64,000 nt of DNA from Curtobacterium aurantiacum (GTDB lineage Bacteria > Actinomycetota > Actinomycetes > Actinomycetales > Microbacteriaceae), in contig NZ_JAHEWN010000005.1 in the NCBI RefSeq assembly GCF_018598555.1, positions 124,001-188,000 on the forward strand, read 5' to 3'. Below the pieces are notes generated by a model. The model made no database searches, was not told the origin of the DNA, and saw only the letters and a list, made by a program, of their open reading frames with translations. Position 1 is the first letter of the stretch. The number at the start of each line of letters is the position of its first letter. A program made the translations under genes and the position numbers. Positions 44,901-52,742 of this stretch are shown here, piece after piece.

Positions 44901-45549
44901 CGACCGCGTCCGCGCGGGGGCCCTGAGCGACGTCCGCGCACGAGAGACCCTGTTCCGGTCGCAGGACCTGTCCGGGCTCGTGGTGCAGCGGAACGTGCTG
45001 CGGCACCGCCCCCAGTCCGTCATCGTCCGCCAGGCCGAGGACGCCTCGACCGTGGACCTCGTCCGGACGCTCGTCGCAGCGACCTCGGCACGTGCGCACA
45101 TCCTGCTCAGCACGGCTCGACCGCTGCCTGGTCCGCTCACGCAGCTGCTGGCGTCGAACCGGTCCCCGCTCGACGTCGTCGACCACCTGGTGGAGTCCGA
45201 CCAGGACTTCCACGCCCGCGCATCGTCGGGGGCCGTGTTCCAGGCGGACTGGTCCAGTGGCCAGGACGAACAGCCCGTCGACGCGCTCGAGGCCGTGTTG
45301 TCACAGGGGCAGGACCGCCCGGCGCACACGGCGTTCGGTGGTCCCGGTGCACGCATCCGGTTGCTCGGCGGCGACCCCCTCGCCCTCGAAGAAGCCCTGG
45401 GTGCGAGCATCGACGTCGCGATCCACGACGCCCCCGTGGTCGAGGCCGGAGTGATCGAGATGCTGCCGTACCTGCGCGAGCAGTCGGTGTCGATCACCGC
45501 GCACCGGTTCGGCGACGTCGACAGCGACTTCTCCGAGCTGCGGGTCTAG
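41980..45549 (+). CDS. putA: Bifunctional proline dehydrogenase/L-glutamate gamma-semialdehyde dehydrogenase
   Basis: An 1189-residue enzyme that oxidises proline to P5C and then to glutamate. The FAD-dependent PRODH barrel covers about residues 50-450 (IEEYRDLDVTL, VRLVKGANLAME near 287, and the EMLLGMA block). The aldehyde dehydrogenase domain covers about 500-960: VPPWNFPVAIPAGG, TAETSGKNAIVV with the Glu base near 712, and catalytic Cys near 747 in GHAGQQCSAASLV. A C-terminal region of about 190 residues completes it. There is no ribbon-helix-helix DNA-binding domain, so it is not a repressor-type PutA. A 19-bp hairpin follows. Confidence 0.95.
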   Translation: MPSARLQDTTDDAVALVRRWLAASAGVKPDPGAARLAEVLRDEQGLGFTRGFVDKVIRPEDPRVAARNLEQLSRDVPDFLAWYLRGAVTLGGGFATMAPWAVIPTARRILRRMTGHLVIDASTSKLGPALAKVRGPGTRLNVNLLGEAVLGTAESDRRLQGTMDLLARDDVDHVSIKVSSVVPQTSAWAFDQTVERVVDRLVPLYRSAAAPMASGRPAKFINLDIEEYRDLDVTLAVFRALLDRDEFADLPAGIVLQAYLPDAAGALDALTEWAQERRARGGAPITVRLVKGANLAMEHVDAILHGWPLATWGSKRETDTAYLRMLDAALTPERTDAVRIGVAGHNLFDLATAWVLAQRRGVTDAVDVEMLLGMASTHAQAVRADVGQILLYTPVVQPDEFDSAIAYLARRLQESASPENFIAAASDIDHDASVFEREHARYLASVAALDEPVPASHRTQDRHRALGEPVLRDAFRNAPDTDPSVAANRAWALDVLRRVPRSQLGAQTIRGAKVADRSKLERIMARTAQAGVNWGRQDPSDRAELLDLIGHELETRRADLIEVMAAETGKTFAEADTEVTGAVDAAHYYAESARRLGDIEGAQYVPPRLTVVVPPWNFPVAIPAGGVLAALAAGSGVVLKPAPEAKRSGAVLADVLWDAGVPHSLLQLVDLAEDELGRDLIGHPTVDRIILTGSSDTARSFRWWRAGLPLTAETSGKNAIVVTPSADLDLAVQDIVQSAFGHAGQQCSAASLVILVGSVGESERFQRQLVDATRTLRVAWPDDPTAQVGPLIAEPQGKLRRGLTELGPGESWLVQPEAVDDSGRLWSPGIRDGVRPGSDFHQTEFFGPVLGIMRAETLEQAIAIQNGTDFGLTAGIHSLDVDEVSEWLARVRAGNLSVNRGITGAVVGRQPFGGWKGSSVGTGTKAGGPMYVAALGRWLPTPRTVHRSIQLHGLPPRVTAVIEAARSGLSFEEFDRVRAGALSDVRARETLFRSQDLSGLVVQRNVLRHRPQSVIVRQAEDASTVDLVRTLVAATSARAHILLSTARPLPGPLTQLLASNRSPLDVVDHLVESDQDFHARASSGAVFQADWSSGQDEQPVDALEAVLSQGQDRPAHTAFGGPGARIRLLGGDPLALEEALGASIDVAIHDAPVVEAGVIEMLPYLREQSVSITAHRFGDVDSDFSELRV

Positions 45550-45594
45550 GCACTTCCGCTTCGCGCGTTGCGCTGCGTGCGTTCCGGGTCGTGA

Positions 45595-45637
45595 GCAGAA
45601 GAGGTCGGGTCCCGTGTGGGGACCCGACCTCTTCTGC
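45595..45637. terminator. 19-bp perfect-stem terminator after putA
   Basis: GCAGAAGAGGTCGGGTCCC (45595-45613), a 5-nt loop GTGTG, and the exact complement (45619-45637). It lies 45 bp after the putA stop and 20 bp from the convergent small acidic gene's stop, so it is probably bidirectional. Confidence 0.85.
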
Positions 45638-45656
45638 ACACGAAGTGACCCGAGGA

Positions 45657-45854
45657 TCAGTCCTCGCCGTCCCCGCCCTCTTCGTCCTCGACGCCGGTCT
45701 CGTCCATGCGGTCCCGGAGGTGGTCCGCCATCGCGCCGGCACCTTCACCCGCGTGGTCGTGGTCGACCTGCTCGATCAGGCCCTGCAGCTTCTCGTGGTT
45801 CGTGGCATCGGTGGCACCGTCCATGACGGGCTCGGTCTGCTCGTTGTCGCTCAT
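45657..45854 (-). CDS. Small acidic protein, unknown function
   Basis: A 65-residue acidic protein (MSDNEQTEPVMDGATD...). It holds a predicted helix HEKLQGLIEQVDHDHAG and a Glu/Asp/Gly-rich C-terminus. No domain is recognised. Similar short acidic proteins are common in Microbacteriaceae, as far as I recall. The ATG at 45854 is 10 bp after the dihydrofolate-reductase-like gene's stop, so they may be co-transcribed. Confidence 0.6.
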   Translation of the reverse strand: MSDNEQTEPVMDGATDATNHEKLQGLIEQVDHDHAGEGAGAMADHLRDRMDETGVEDEEGGDGED

Positions 45855-45864
45855 GCTCCGGACG

Positions 45865-46407
45865 CTACGCCGCGGTTGCTGCGGAACGGTAGTGGAGCTC
45901 GACCGCTCCGCCGTCGAACGGCGTGGTGCCCACGAGCTCGAACACCGGGGTCGGTGCGGCGACCGGCAGCAGGGGTGCTCCGGCACCGAGCGCGACCGGC
46001 ATCACGGTGACGCGCAGCTCGTCGAGGATGCCCGCCTGCTGGTACTGCGCCGCGAGCAGTCCGCCGCCGACGACCCAGACGTCACGGCCGTCGGCGACAC
46101 GCTCGAGGTCGGCCTGGTGGTCGCCGACCGCGCCGGACACGAACCGCACGTCGGCTCCGTCGGGCACCGGCAGGTCGCGGGTCGTGAACACCCAGGTCGC
46201 CCGGTCCGGGTACGCCCACGTGTCGTCGTGTTCGAGCAACCACTCGTACGTCGTCGACCCCATCGCGATCGCGCCGACGCCGGCGAAGAACCGGTCGTGG
46301 TGCTCCTGGAACGGCTCGAACCCGAACTGCAGCAGCCAGTCGAGGTCGTCGTCGGGCGCTGCGACGAAGCCGTCCAGCGAGGACGCGACGGAGTAGATCG
46401 TGCTCAT
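45865..46407 (-). CDS. Dihydrofolate reductase-like protein (RibD C-terminal family)
   Basis: A 180-residue NADPH-dependent reductase-like protein. Features are IYSVASSLDGFVAAPDDDLDWL at the N-terminus, AIAMGSTTYEWLL, WVFTTRDLP and the nucleotide-binding VWVVGGGLLAAQY. ILDELRVTVMPVALGAGAPLL closes the fold. Members of this DHFR/RibD_C family are of mostly unknown substrate. ATG at 46407 is preferred; the family starts a few residues before SLDGF. Confidence 0.9.
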   Translation of the reverse strand: MSTIYSVASSLDGFVAAPDDDLDWLLQFGFEPFQEHHDRFFAGVGAIAMGSTTYEWLLEHDDTWAYPDRATWVFTTRDLPVPDGADVRFVSGAVGDHQADLERVADGRDVWVVGGGLLAAQYQQAGILDELRVTVMPVALGAGAPLLPVAAPTPVFELVGTTPFDGGAVELHYRSAATAA

Positions 46408-46440
46408 GCCGGGGACGCTACCGAGCACCCCCGACAGGAC

Positions 46441-46785
46441 TCAGCGGCGTCCTCCGCGACCGACGACCGCTGCCTCGGCGATCGCGAGCACCGCGGCGAT
46501 CCAGAGCTGGTCGAACGCGAACCGACGGCGACGGGGATCGGCGACGGCCAGCGGCACCATCGTCGCACCGTGCAGGGTGTCCACGACGGCGCTCAGGGTG
46601 TGCGCGTTGCCGGAGCCAGCCCGCGCGACGAGCACCGCCTGTGCGACCTGCCGGACCCCGAGCACGCCGTGCAGGATGGCCTGGTCAGACCCTCGGGCCG
46701 CACGGCTCAGGTGCCACAGGCCGAGCCCGGCCCGGGCCAGCTCGACGACGGCTGTCCCGCTCACGGTCGACGACCGGCGGCTCAT
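46441..46785 (-). CDS. Small membrane protein, unknown function
   Basis: A 114-residue protein with hydrophobic segments (ILHGVLGVRQVAQAVLVA, LWIAAVLAIAEAAVV). It begins at an ATG overlapping the SDR stop by 4 bp, so it is co-translated with it. The pattern of HGVLGVRQ and HTLSAVVDTLHGATM resembles DUF4267-like small membrane proteins, with low certainty. Confidence 0.6.
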   Translation of the reverse strand: MSRRSSTVSGTAVVELARAGLGLWHLSRAARGSDQAILHGVLGVRQVAQAVLVARAGSGNAHTLSAVVDTLHGATMVPLAVADPRRRRFAFDQLWIAAVLAIAEAAVVGRGGRR

Positions 46786-47777
46786 CGTCGGCGTCCCGCG
46801 ACGAGTGCGACGGCCCCGGCGACACCGAGCACGGCCCCGATGATGCCGTTGCCGACACGGCGGTGCTCCACCCACCACGTCTGCGGCGACCAGGCGTGTG
46901 CGGACTCGTCGAAGACACCGTGCGCACCGTGGTCGCCCGGCACCGGCTCGTACAGGTTGTCGCGCATCTCGAGGCCGTCCTTGTCGGGTGCCTGCTGCCC
47001 GTCGACCAGGGTCTTGGCGGCGTACCAGTCGGCGAAGCGTCCGCTGATCCGGTTGCCGAGGATCGTGTAGACCGTCGACTCGCCCACCCAGGTGCGGCTG
47101 CGCGGTCGTTCCGCCACGGCGGCGATGGCGCGGGCACCGACCTCGGGCTGGTAGATCGGGGCGACCGGCTGCGGGTGGTGCGGCAGCTTCGACTTCACCC
47201 ACTGGAACTGGATCGTGTTGAGCGCCGGCATGTCCACGCGGGACACCTTCACCTTGCTGCCCTGTTCGCGCAGCTCGGAGACGACGGACTCGGTGAACCC
47301 GACGATCGCGTGCTTCGCGCCGCAGTACGCGGCCTGCAGGGGGATCCCGCGGAACCCGAGCGCGGAGCCGACCTGGATCACGTGGCCGCGGCCGCGGGGG
47401 ACCATCCGCGACAGCGCCGACCGGGTGCCGTTCACGAAGCCGAGGTAGGTCACGTGCAGCGCCCGCTCGAAGTCCTCCGGGGCGGTGTCGAGGAACTTCC
47501 CGAACACCCCGACCATCACGCCGTTCACCCACAGGTCGATCGGTCCGAGCTCCTGCTCGACCCGGTCGGCTGCGGCCTCGACGGCGTCGCGGTCGGAGAC
47601 GTCGGCGACCAGGGCCAGCCCGCGACGCCCGGCGGCCTCGACCTCGGCGACGGCGGCGTCGACGCCCTCCTGCCCGCGGGCCAGGACGGCCACGTCCCAC
47701 CCCCGTGCGGCGAGCTCCCGGACGGTCGCCCGTCCCAGTCCTGCGGATCCACCGGTCACCACTGCCACTCGAGTCAT
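46782..47777 (-). CDS. SDR-family NAD(P)-dependent oxidoreductase with C-terminal membrane helix
   Basis: A 331-residue short-chain dehydrogenase. The Rossmann motif TGGSAGLGRA is near residue 8, and the active site is S-x12-Y-x3-K with QVGSALGFRGIPLQAAYCGAKHAI. After the catalytic core the protein extends about 80 residues and ends with a hydrophobic helix (IIGAVLGVAGAVALVAG) and RRR, so it is probably membrane-tethered. Similar long SDRs act on lipid-like or ketone substrates. The specific substrate is unknown. Confidence 0.88.
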   Translation of the reverse strand: MTRVAVVTGGSAGLGRATVRELAARGWDVAVLARGQEGVDAAVAEVEAAGRRGLALVADVSDRDAVEAAADRVEQELGPIDLWVNGVMVGVFGKFLDTAPEDFERALHVTYLGFVNGTRSALSRMVPRGRGHVIQVGSALGFRGIPLQAAYCGAKHAIVGFTESVVSELREQGSKVKVSRVDMPALNTIQFQWVKSKLPHHPQPVAPIYQPEVGARAIAAVAERPRSRTWVGESTVYTILGNRISGRFADWYAAKTLVDGQQAPDKDGLEMRDNLYEPVPGDHGAHGVFDESAHAWSPQTWWVEHRRVGNGIIGAVLGVAGAVALVAGRRR

Positions 47778-47847
47778 GGCTCCCTTGTACCTGCGGTCGG
47801 CCGTGCACCACTCAGCCGCTGTCCCCCGATGCGGCAGCAGCCGGGCC

Positions 47848-48609
47848 TCAGCGCCCCCGACCGAACCGCGTCGTGACCCCCGGCGAGTAGAGCACCGAGT
47901 CCGGCTCGAGCTCGGTCAGCCCGAAGGGCAGCCCGGCAGCCCCGAGCAGGTCGTCCCGCAGCGACACCACCGAGGCCCGGTGCAACGGCCACGACTCGTG
48001 CTCGTTCGGCCAGAACCGCGTCCGCCCGGCCCGGTGCACGTGCATGCCCCACCGCGCCGTCAGGAACGTCTCGAGCGGCCCCGGCTCGTCGAGCACCTCG
48101 CCCACACGCACGTCGAGCATCGACCGCAGGTGGGTGCCGTGCCGACGCATCGCGTACCCGACGCGACCGTCAGCGCTGCGCGACTCCGCGACCGCCCACC
48201 GGTACGGCAGGCCGGTCGCGACGCGTGCGCCGATGGTCGGCAGGAGCTTGCCGGCGTCGAGCGACAGGAACACGACCCCGCGCTGCCCCTGTTCGTCGAC
48301 CGTGTAGACGCGGACGTTCAGCTCGACGAAGTCACCGATGCTCCCGGTCGAGAACGGCGGGAACCGGGTGTCCTCGAACCGGAACGCGATGAGGCCCACC
48401 CAGGTGGTCACCCCGTCGTCGGTGCCGTCGAGCGCCATCGTGTCGGGCCGCGTTCCGGCCGGCAGCAGCGGGGCCACCGCCGACACGTCGACGCGCCAGT
48501 GCACGAAGACGACGTCGAGCCAGTCCTGCGAGATCCAGGGGCGGCCCGGCAGGCCGGGGGCAACGGCCTGGAGGCCCGGGGTGCTCTGGGTTGGTCGGGT
48601 GTCGGTCAC
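47848..48609 (-). CDS. DUF2071 (YqjF-like) protein
   Basis: A 253-residue protein with the YqjF/DUF2071 pattern: [61 protein letters not shown] and a C-terminal [12 protein letters not shown]. The fold is beta-rich and its function is unknown. The GTG start overlaps the nitroreductase stop, so the two are coupled. Confidence 0.88.
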   Translation of the reverse strand: MTDTRPTQSTPGLQAVAPGLPGRPWISQDWLDVVFVHWRVDVSAVAPLLPAGTRPDTMALDGTDDGVTTWVGLIAFRFEDTRFPPFSTGSIGDFVELNVRVYTVDEQGQRGVVFLSLDAGKLLPTIGARVATGLPYRWAVAESRSADGRVGYAMRRHGTHLRSMLDVRVGEVLDEPGPLETFLTARWGMHVHRAGRTRFWPNEHESWPLHRASVVSLRDDLLGAAGLPFGLTELEPDSVLYSPGVTTRFGRGR

Positions 48610-49439
48610 GATGTGGTCGCCTCCGGTTCGATGTGGGCTGCGACGGGTGCGTCGTCCCACCCCTGCTGCGGGGTGTCGCAGGTGCCGCGGAACACGTACT
48701 GCGAGGGACGCTTCCGCTCGCTCGACGTCCAGTCGATGGCCGGCCGTCGTCGTTCCGGGGGCAGGTACCCGATCCGGTAGACGGCCATCAGCTCGAGCGA
48801 CTCGGGCACGCGGAGCAGTCCCTCGATCTCCTCCCACGCGCCGGGGGTCTCCATCGGGAAGGACACGAACTGGATCCCCAGGCCGAGCTCGGTCGTCGCG
48901 AGCCAGATGTTCTCCATCGCCGCGCCCATGCTGAACACCGAGTAGAAGCCGGACAGCTCCTCCTTCCGGTACTCGTGGCGATCGAGCATCACGCCGAGCA
49001 GCAGCGGCGACTCGGCGACGAGCTTCCGGTTCTCCTCACCCAGGGTCTGCGGCACCCGGAGCGTGTTCATGAGCAGCTGCCCGCGCTTCGTGAACACCTG
49101 CTTCGTGAACGGCCGCAGCGGCCCGGGGAGCTTGTCGAACAGCATCCCGTCGCGCCGCTCGTCCATCTCGGCCTTCGAGAACCGGAAGTACGGCTTGTAC
49201 CGCTCGAAGAACGTGCCCTCGGCCATCGTGCGGGTCATCGAGCTGCCGCTGATCTCGGCGACGCGGTCGATCGTCTGGCGCTCCTCGATCAGCACGAAGC
49301 GCCACGGCTGGCTGTTGAGCTGCGACGGCGCCCGGCCGGCGAGCTCCATGAGCAGCCGCTGGTGCTCTTCCGACACCGGATCGGGCAGGAACGGCCCGTT
49401 CGTCGTGCGTCGTCGTCGGATGGCCTCGAACAGCTCCAC
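48606..49439 (-). CDS. Nitroreductase-family protein
   Basis: A 277-residue FMN-dependent oxidoreductase-like protein. FMN-binding blocks are [33 protein letters not shown] and [27 protein letters not shown]. The family reduces nitroaromatics, quinones or flavins with NAD(P)H. It begins at a GTG and overlaps the DUF2071 gene. The small membrane gene just upstream on the same strand is probably part of the same transcript. Confidence 0.9.
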   Translation of the reverse strand: MELFEAIRRRRTTNGPFLPDPVSEEHQRLLMELAGRAPSQLNSQPWRFVLIEERQTIDRVAEISGSSMTRTMAEGTFFERYKPYFRFSKAEMDERRDGMLFDKLPGPLRPFTKQVFTKRGQLLMNTLRVPQTLGEENRKLVAESPLLLGVMLDRHEYRKEELSGFYSVFSMGAAMENIWLATTELGLGIQFVSFPMETPGAWEEIEGLLRVPESLELMAVYRIGYLPPERRRPAIDWTSSERKRPSQYVFRGTCDTPQQGWDDAPVAAHIEPEATTS

Positions 49440-49442
49440 TGC

Positions 49443-49823
49443 TCACCTCTCTGATCGCCTGCGTGCGAGCACGGCCCCCAGGTAGGACGGCGCGGCGGCG
49501 ACCGCGACCTTCCAGTGTGCTCCGGAGCGCGGGTTCGTGCGTGGAGCGACCGCCAGGGGCACCAGTGCCGGCAGCAGGAACAGTGCGGTGCGGTCACGCG
49601 TCCACACGGGGGTCGTCGCGGCGACGCCGGTCAGGGTGGCTGTCACGACGAACAGGCCGTGGTGCACGACGCGGAGCTTCTTCGTGCGGATCAGCCGCAC
49701 GGCGACCGCGGTGCCCCAGAGGCAGTTCGCGACGTAGGCGACGCTCGCGGCGGTGACCAGCTGCCGGGCCGGGCGCGATCCCGTGGGTGCCGAGTCGCGC
49801 CTCCAGACCGTCTTCCGTCCCAT
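49443..49823 (-). CDS. Small membrane protein, unknown function
   Basis: A 126-residue protein with four hydrophobic segments (about residues 25-45, 53-73, 78-95 and 100-118) and basic ends. No domain is recognised. It lies between the Lrp regulator and the nitroreductase gene, 3 bp before the latter's start, so these genes are likely one operon. Confidence 0.62.
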   Translation of the reverse strand: MGRKTVWRRDSAPTGSRPARQLVTAASVAYVANCLWGTAVAVRLIRTKKLRVVHHGLFVVTATLTGVAATTPVWTRDRTALFLLPALVPLAVAPRTNPRSGAHWKVAVAAAPSYLGAVLARRRSER

Positions 49824-49833
49824 GCGTGGGACG

Positions 49834-50271
49834 TTACGCGGTCTCTCGACTGACGAGCTTGGAGAGCACGATCGCGGAGCGGGTGTGGTCGACCTGGGGT
49901 GCGAGGCGGACCTTGTCGAGCGCCTCTTCGAGCGCTGACAGGTCCTTCGAGCGCATGTGCACGACGGCGTCGGCGCTGCCGGTGACCGTGCCGGCGTCGA
50001 TGACCTCGGGGACTGTGTCGAGCAGGGCACGCAGCTCGTCCGGCGAGACGGTGCCGCGGCAGTAGAGCTCCACCCAGGCCTCGGTGCCGCGGTCCTCGAC
50101 GGCGGGGTCGACCTTGATCGTGAAGCCCTGGATGACGCCGTCACCGACCAGCCGGTCGACGCGGCGCTTCACGGCCGAGGCCGAGAGTCCGACCACCGAC
50201 CCGATGTCGCCGTAGCCGGCGCGGGCGTTGTCCCGGAGCTGATCCAGGATGCGGTGGTCGAGCGTATCCAT
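49834..50271 (-). CDS. Lrp/AsnC-family transcriptional regulator
   Basis: A 145-residue regulator. The N-terminal winged helix reads LDHRILDQLRDNARAGYGDIGSVVGLSASAVKRRVDRLVGDGVI. The C-terminal RAM domain has GFTIKVDPAVEDRG and VTGSADAVVHMRS. AGGGGACAA precedes the ATG. It is divergent from the DDAH-rocD operon, 246 bp away, and is the obvious candidate to control arginine/ornithine catabolism. Confidence 0.92.
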   Translation of the reverse strand: MDTLDHRILDQLRDNARAGYGDIGSVVGLSASAVKRRVDRLVGDGVIQGFTIKVDPAVEDRGTEAWVELYCRGTVSPDELRALLDTVPEVIDAGTVTGSADAVVHMRSKDLSALEEALDKVRLAPQVDHTRSAIVLSKLVSRETA

Positions 50272-50517
50272 TTGTCCCCTATCGTACGCCGACTTCTTGC
50301 GAGCGCGGTGGTTCTCGCGCACGAAACGTGCGTCACCCGAACGGGTGTCAAGCCGTCCGAGCTCGGGTACTGCACTCCGTAGACGGTCTGTGGAAGGATC
50401 GACTCGGCGTCGACCTGGTCCGCTGCGGTGAGTGAGCCTGCATCTCACCGGAGCTCTTCTCCTCGTTCCGTTTCGGTTCCTGGCAGGCTCGGGCCCCGGT
50501 CCCTTCCAGGAGGACTG

Positions 50518-51420
50518 ATGTCGAACACCGCACCCTCGACCACCGATGCACCGGCCCGTACCGCGACCAAGCGGACGATCCTGATGTGCAAGCCGGACTT
50601 CTACACCGTGAGCTACCGGATCAACCCGTGGATGCACCCGGAGGAGCCGACCGACACGTCGAAGGCCGTCGAGCAGTGGGAGTCGCTCGTCGCCGTCTAC
50701 GAGCGGCTCGGCTTCGACATCTCGTACATCGACCCCATCGACGGCCTGCCGGACATGGTCTACGCGGCCAACGGCGGGTTCGTCCTCGACGGCATCGCGT
50801 ACGGCGCGAAGTTCCAGTACCCCGAGCGCCAGCCCGAGGGCCCCGCGTACATGGACTGGTTCCGTCAGGCCGGTCTGACCGTCGCCGAACCGGAGCAGAC
50901 CAACGAGGGCGAGGGGGACTTCCTGCTCATCGGGGACACCATCTTCGCCGGCACCGGCTTCCGGTCGGACAGCACCTCGCACGACGAGCTCGCGACGATC
51001 TACGGCCGCGAGGTCGTCACGCTCAAGCTCATCAACCCGAGCTTCTACCACCTCGACACCGCCATCGCCGTGCTCGACCCCGAGCCCTCCGTCGACGGGA
51101 CGAGCAACATCGCGTACCTGGAGAGCGCCTTCGACGAGCCGTCGCTGGCGATCCTGCGCGAGCGCTTCCCGGACGCGATCATCGCCACCGAAGAGGACGC
51201 CGCGATCCTCGGCCTGAACTCGTACTCCGACGGGTACAACGTCGTGATTGCCGCCCGGGCTGTTCGGTTCGCCGAGCAGCTGCGCGAGAAGGGCTACAAC
51301 CCGATCGGCGTCGACCTGTCCGAGCTGCTGCTCGGCGGTGGCGGCGTGAAGTGCTGCACGCTCGACCTGCACCCGGTCGGCACCGGCACCTCGGTCGCGC
51401 GTTCGCTCGGGGTCAGCTGA
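50518..51420 (+). CDS. ddaH: Dimethylarginine dimethylaminohydrolase/amidinotransferase-superfamily enzyme
   Basis: A 300-residue guanidino-modifying enzyme. Blocks LMCKPDFYTVSYRINPWM, MVYAANGGFVLDG, GEGDFLLIGDTIFAGTGFRSD and SFYHLDTAIAVLD (with the active-site His) are typical. The catalytic cysteine lies in GGGGVKCCTLDLHP (C279 or C280). DDAH converts methylarginines to citrulline; related enzymes act on arginine itself and could supply ornithine. Linkage to rocD by a TGATG overlap supports an arginine-to-ornithine or similar route. CCAGGAGGACTG precedes the ATG. Confidence 0.87.
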   Translation: MSNTAPSTTDAPARTATKRTILMCKPDFYTVSYRINPWMHPEEPTDTSKAVEQWESLVAVYERLGFDISYIDPIDGLPDMVYAANGGFVLDGIAYGAKFQYPERQPEGPAYMDWFRQAGLTVAEPEQTNEGEGDFLLIGDTIFAGTGFRSDSTSHDELATIYGREVVTLKLINPSFYHLDTAIAVLDPEPSVDGTSNIAYLESAFDEPSLAILRERFPDAIIATEEDAAILGLNSYSDGYNVVIAARAVRFAEQLREKGYNPIGVDLSELLLGGGGVKCCTLDLHPVGTGTSVARSLGVS

Positions 51421-52649
51421 TGTCGGCGGCAGCGGCGCTCGGGGTCAACACCGCGGCGGCGCTCGCCGTCGAGGACCGCGCCCTCGCGCACAACTACAGC
51501 CCGCTGCCCGTCGTCATCGCGTCGGGTGCCGGAGCCACCGTCACGGACGTCGACGGCAAGCAGTACCTGGACGGCCTCGCCGCGTACTCCGCGGTGAACT
51601 TCGGCCACGGCAACCCGCGGCTGCTCGACGCCGCACGGGCGCAGCTCGACCGTGTGACGCTCACGAGTCGCGCGTTCGTGAACGACCAGCTCGGGCCGTT
51701 CGCCGCAGCACTGGCGGCGTTGACGGAGACCGAGATGGTCCTGCCGATGAACACCGGTGCCGAGGCCGTCGAGTCCGCGATCAAGGTGGCCCGCGCCTGG
51801 GGTTACCGGGTCAAGGGCGTGCCGGCCGAGCGGGCGACGATCATCGTGGCGTCCGGGAACTTCCACGGCCGCACGACGACGATCATCTCGTTCTCCGACG
51901 ACCCCTCGGCCCGTGACGACTTCGGTCCGTACACGCCTGGCTTCCGCACGGTGCCCTACGGCGACGCTGCGGCCCTGCGCGAGGCGATGGACGAGACCGT
52001 CGTCGCCGTGCTGCTCGAGCCGATCCAGGGCGAGGGCGGCGTGGTCATCCCGCCGGAGTCGTACCTCGGCGACGTCCGCGCGGTCTGCGACGAGTTCGGT
52101 GCGCTGTTCATCGCCGACGAGATCCAGTCCGGCCTCGGTCGCACGGGGCACACGCTCGCGGTGCAGCGTGTCGGCGTGCGCCCCGACCTCATCACGCTCG
52201 GGAAGGCCCTCGGCGGCGGCATCGTGCCGGTGTCGGCGGTCGTCGGTTCGGCTGCCGTCCTCGGGGTCCTGCGTCCCGGCGAGCACGGGTCGACCTTCGG
52301 CGGCAACCCGCTCGCGGCGGCCGTCGGTGCCGAGGTCGTGGCGATGCTCGGCGAGGGCACGTTCCAGCAGCGGGCCCTCGACGGCGAACCGCTGCTGCGC
52401 GGCCTGCTCGACGATCTGCTCGGCAAGGGTGTCGTCTCGCACCGCGTGGCCGGACTCTGGGCGGGGATCGACATCGACCCCGCGCTCGGCACCGGCAAGG
52501 CGATCGCGAAGGACCTCGCCGACCGCGGGCTCCTGGTGAAGGACACCCACGGGTCGACGATCCGCTTCGCGCCGCCCCTGGTCGTCACCGACGACGAGGT
52601 GCGCTTCGCGGTCGGAACCCTGGCTGACGTCCTGACGGCGCGCGCCTGA
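51420..52649 (+). CDS. rocD: Ornithine aminotransferase
   Basis: A 409-residue PLP enzyme converting ornithine and 2-oxoglutarate to glutamate semialdehyde and glutamate. Typical sequences are HNYSPLPVVIASGAGATVTDVDG, NTGAEAVESAIKVARAWGY, ASGNFHGRTTTIISFS, FIADEIQSGLGRTG and the PLP lysine K262 in LITLGKALGGG. The start overlaps the ddaH stop, so the two are co-translated. The product could feed PutA via P5C. A 72-bp palindromic element follows 7 bp after the stop. Confidence 0.94.
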   Translation: MSAAAALGVNTAAALAVEDRALAHNYSPLPVVIASGAGATVTDVDGKQYLDGLAAYSAVNFGHGNPRLLDAARAQLDRVTLTSRAFVNDQLGPFAAALAALTETEMVLPMNTGAEAVESAIKVARAWGYRVKGVPAERATIIVASGNFHGRTTTIISFSDDPSARDDFGPYTPGFRTVPYGDAAALREAMDETVVAVLLEPIQGEGGVVIPPESYLGDVRAVCDEFGALFIADEIQSGLGRTGHTLAVQRVGVRPDLITLGKALGGGIVPVSAVVGSAAVLGVLRPGEHGSTFGGNPLAAAVGAEVVAMLGEGTFQQRALDGEPLLRGLLDDLLGKGVVSHRVAGLWAGIDIDPALGTGKAIAKDLADRGLLVKDTHGSTIRFAPPLVVTDDEVRFAVGTLADVLTARA

Positions 52650-52656
52650 TCTGATC

Positions 52657-52728
52657 CGCAAGACACCGGTGTTCGCGCGTTGAACCCCCGCATCCCGCGG
52701 TGCGGAGCGCGAACACCGGTGTCTTGCG
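52657..52728. repeat. 72-bp palindromic repeat element, copy 1
   Basis: Two exactly complementary 22-bp arms (52657-52678 and 52707-52728) enclose a 28-nt loop. Each arm contains the self-complementary core ACACCGGTGT. It sits 7 bp after the rocD stop and 14 bp before the convergent epimerase stop, so it can act as a bidirectional terminator. A homologous element of identical length lies at 55157. Confidence 0.85.
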
Positions 52729-52742
52729 TGCGGCGCCGCGAC

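Noticed and set aside
41713-45213. Very long antisense open frame opposite putA
   Set aside because: High-GC codon bias leaves antisense frames open. The predicted protein is low-complexity (Arg/Gly/Val/Asp-rich), has no ribosome site and no domain, while putA has full homology on the other strand.
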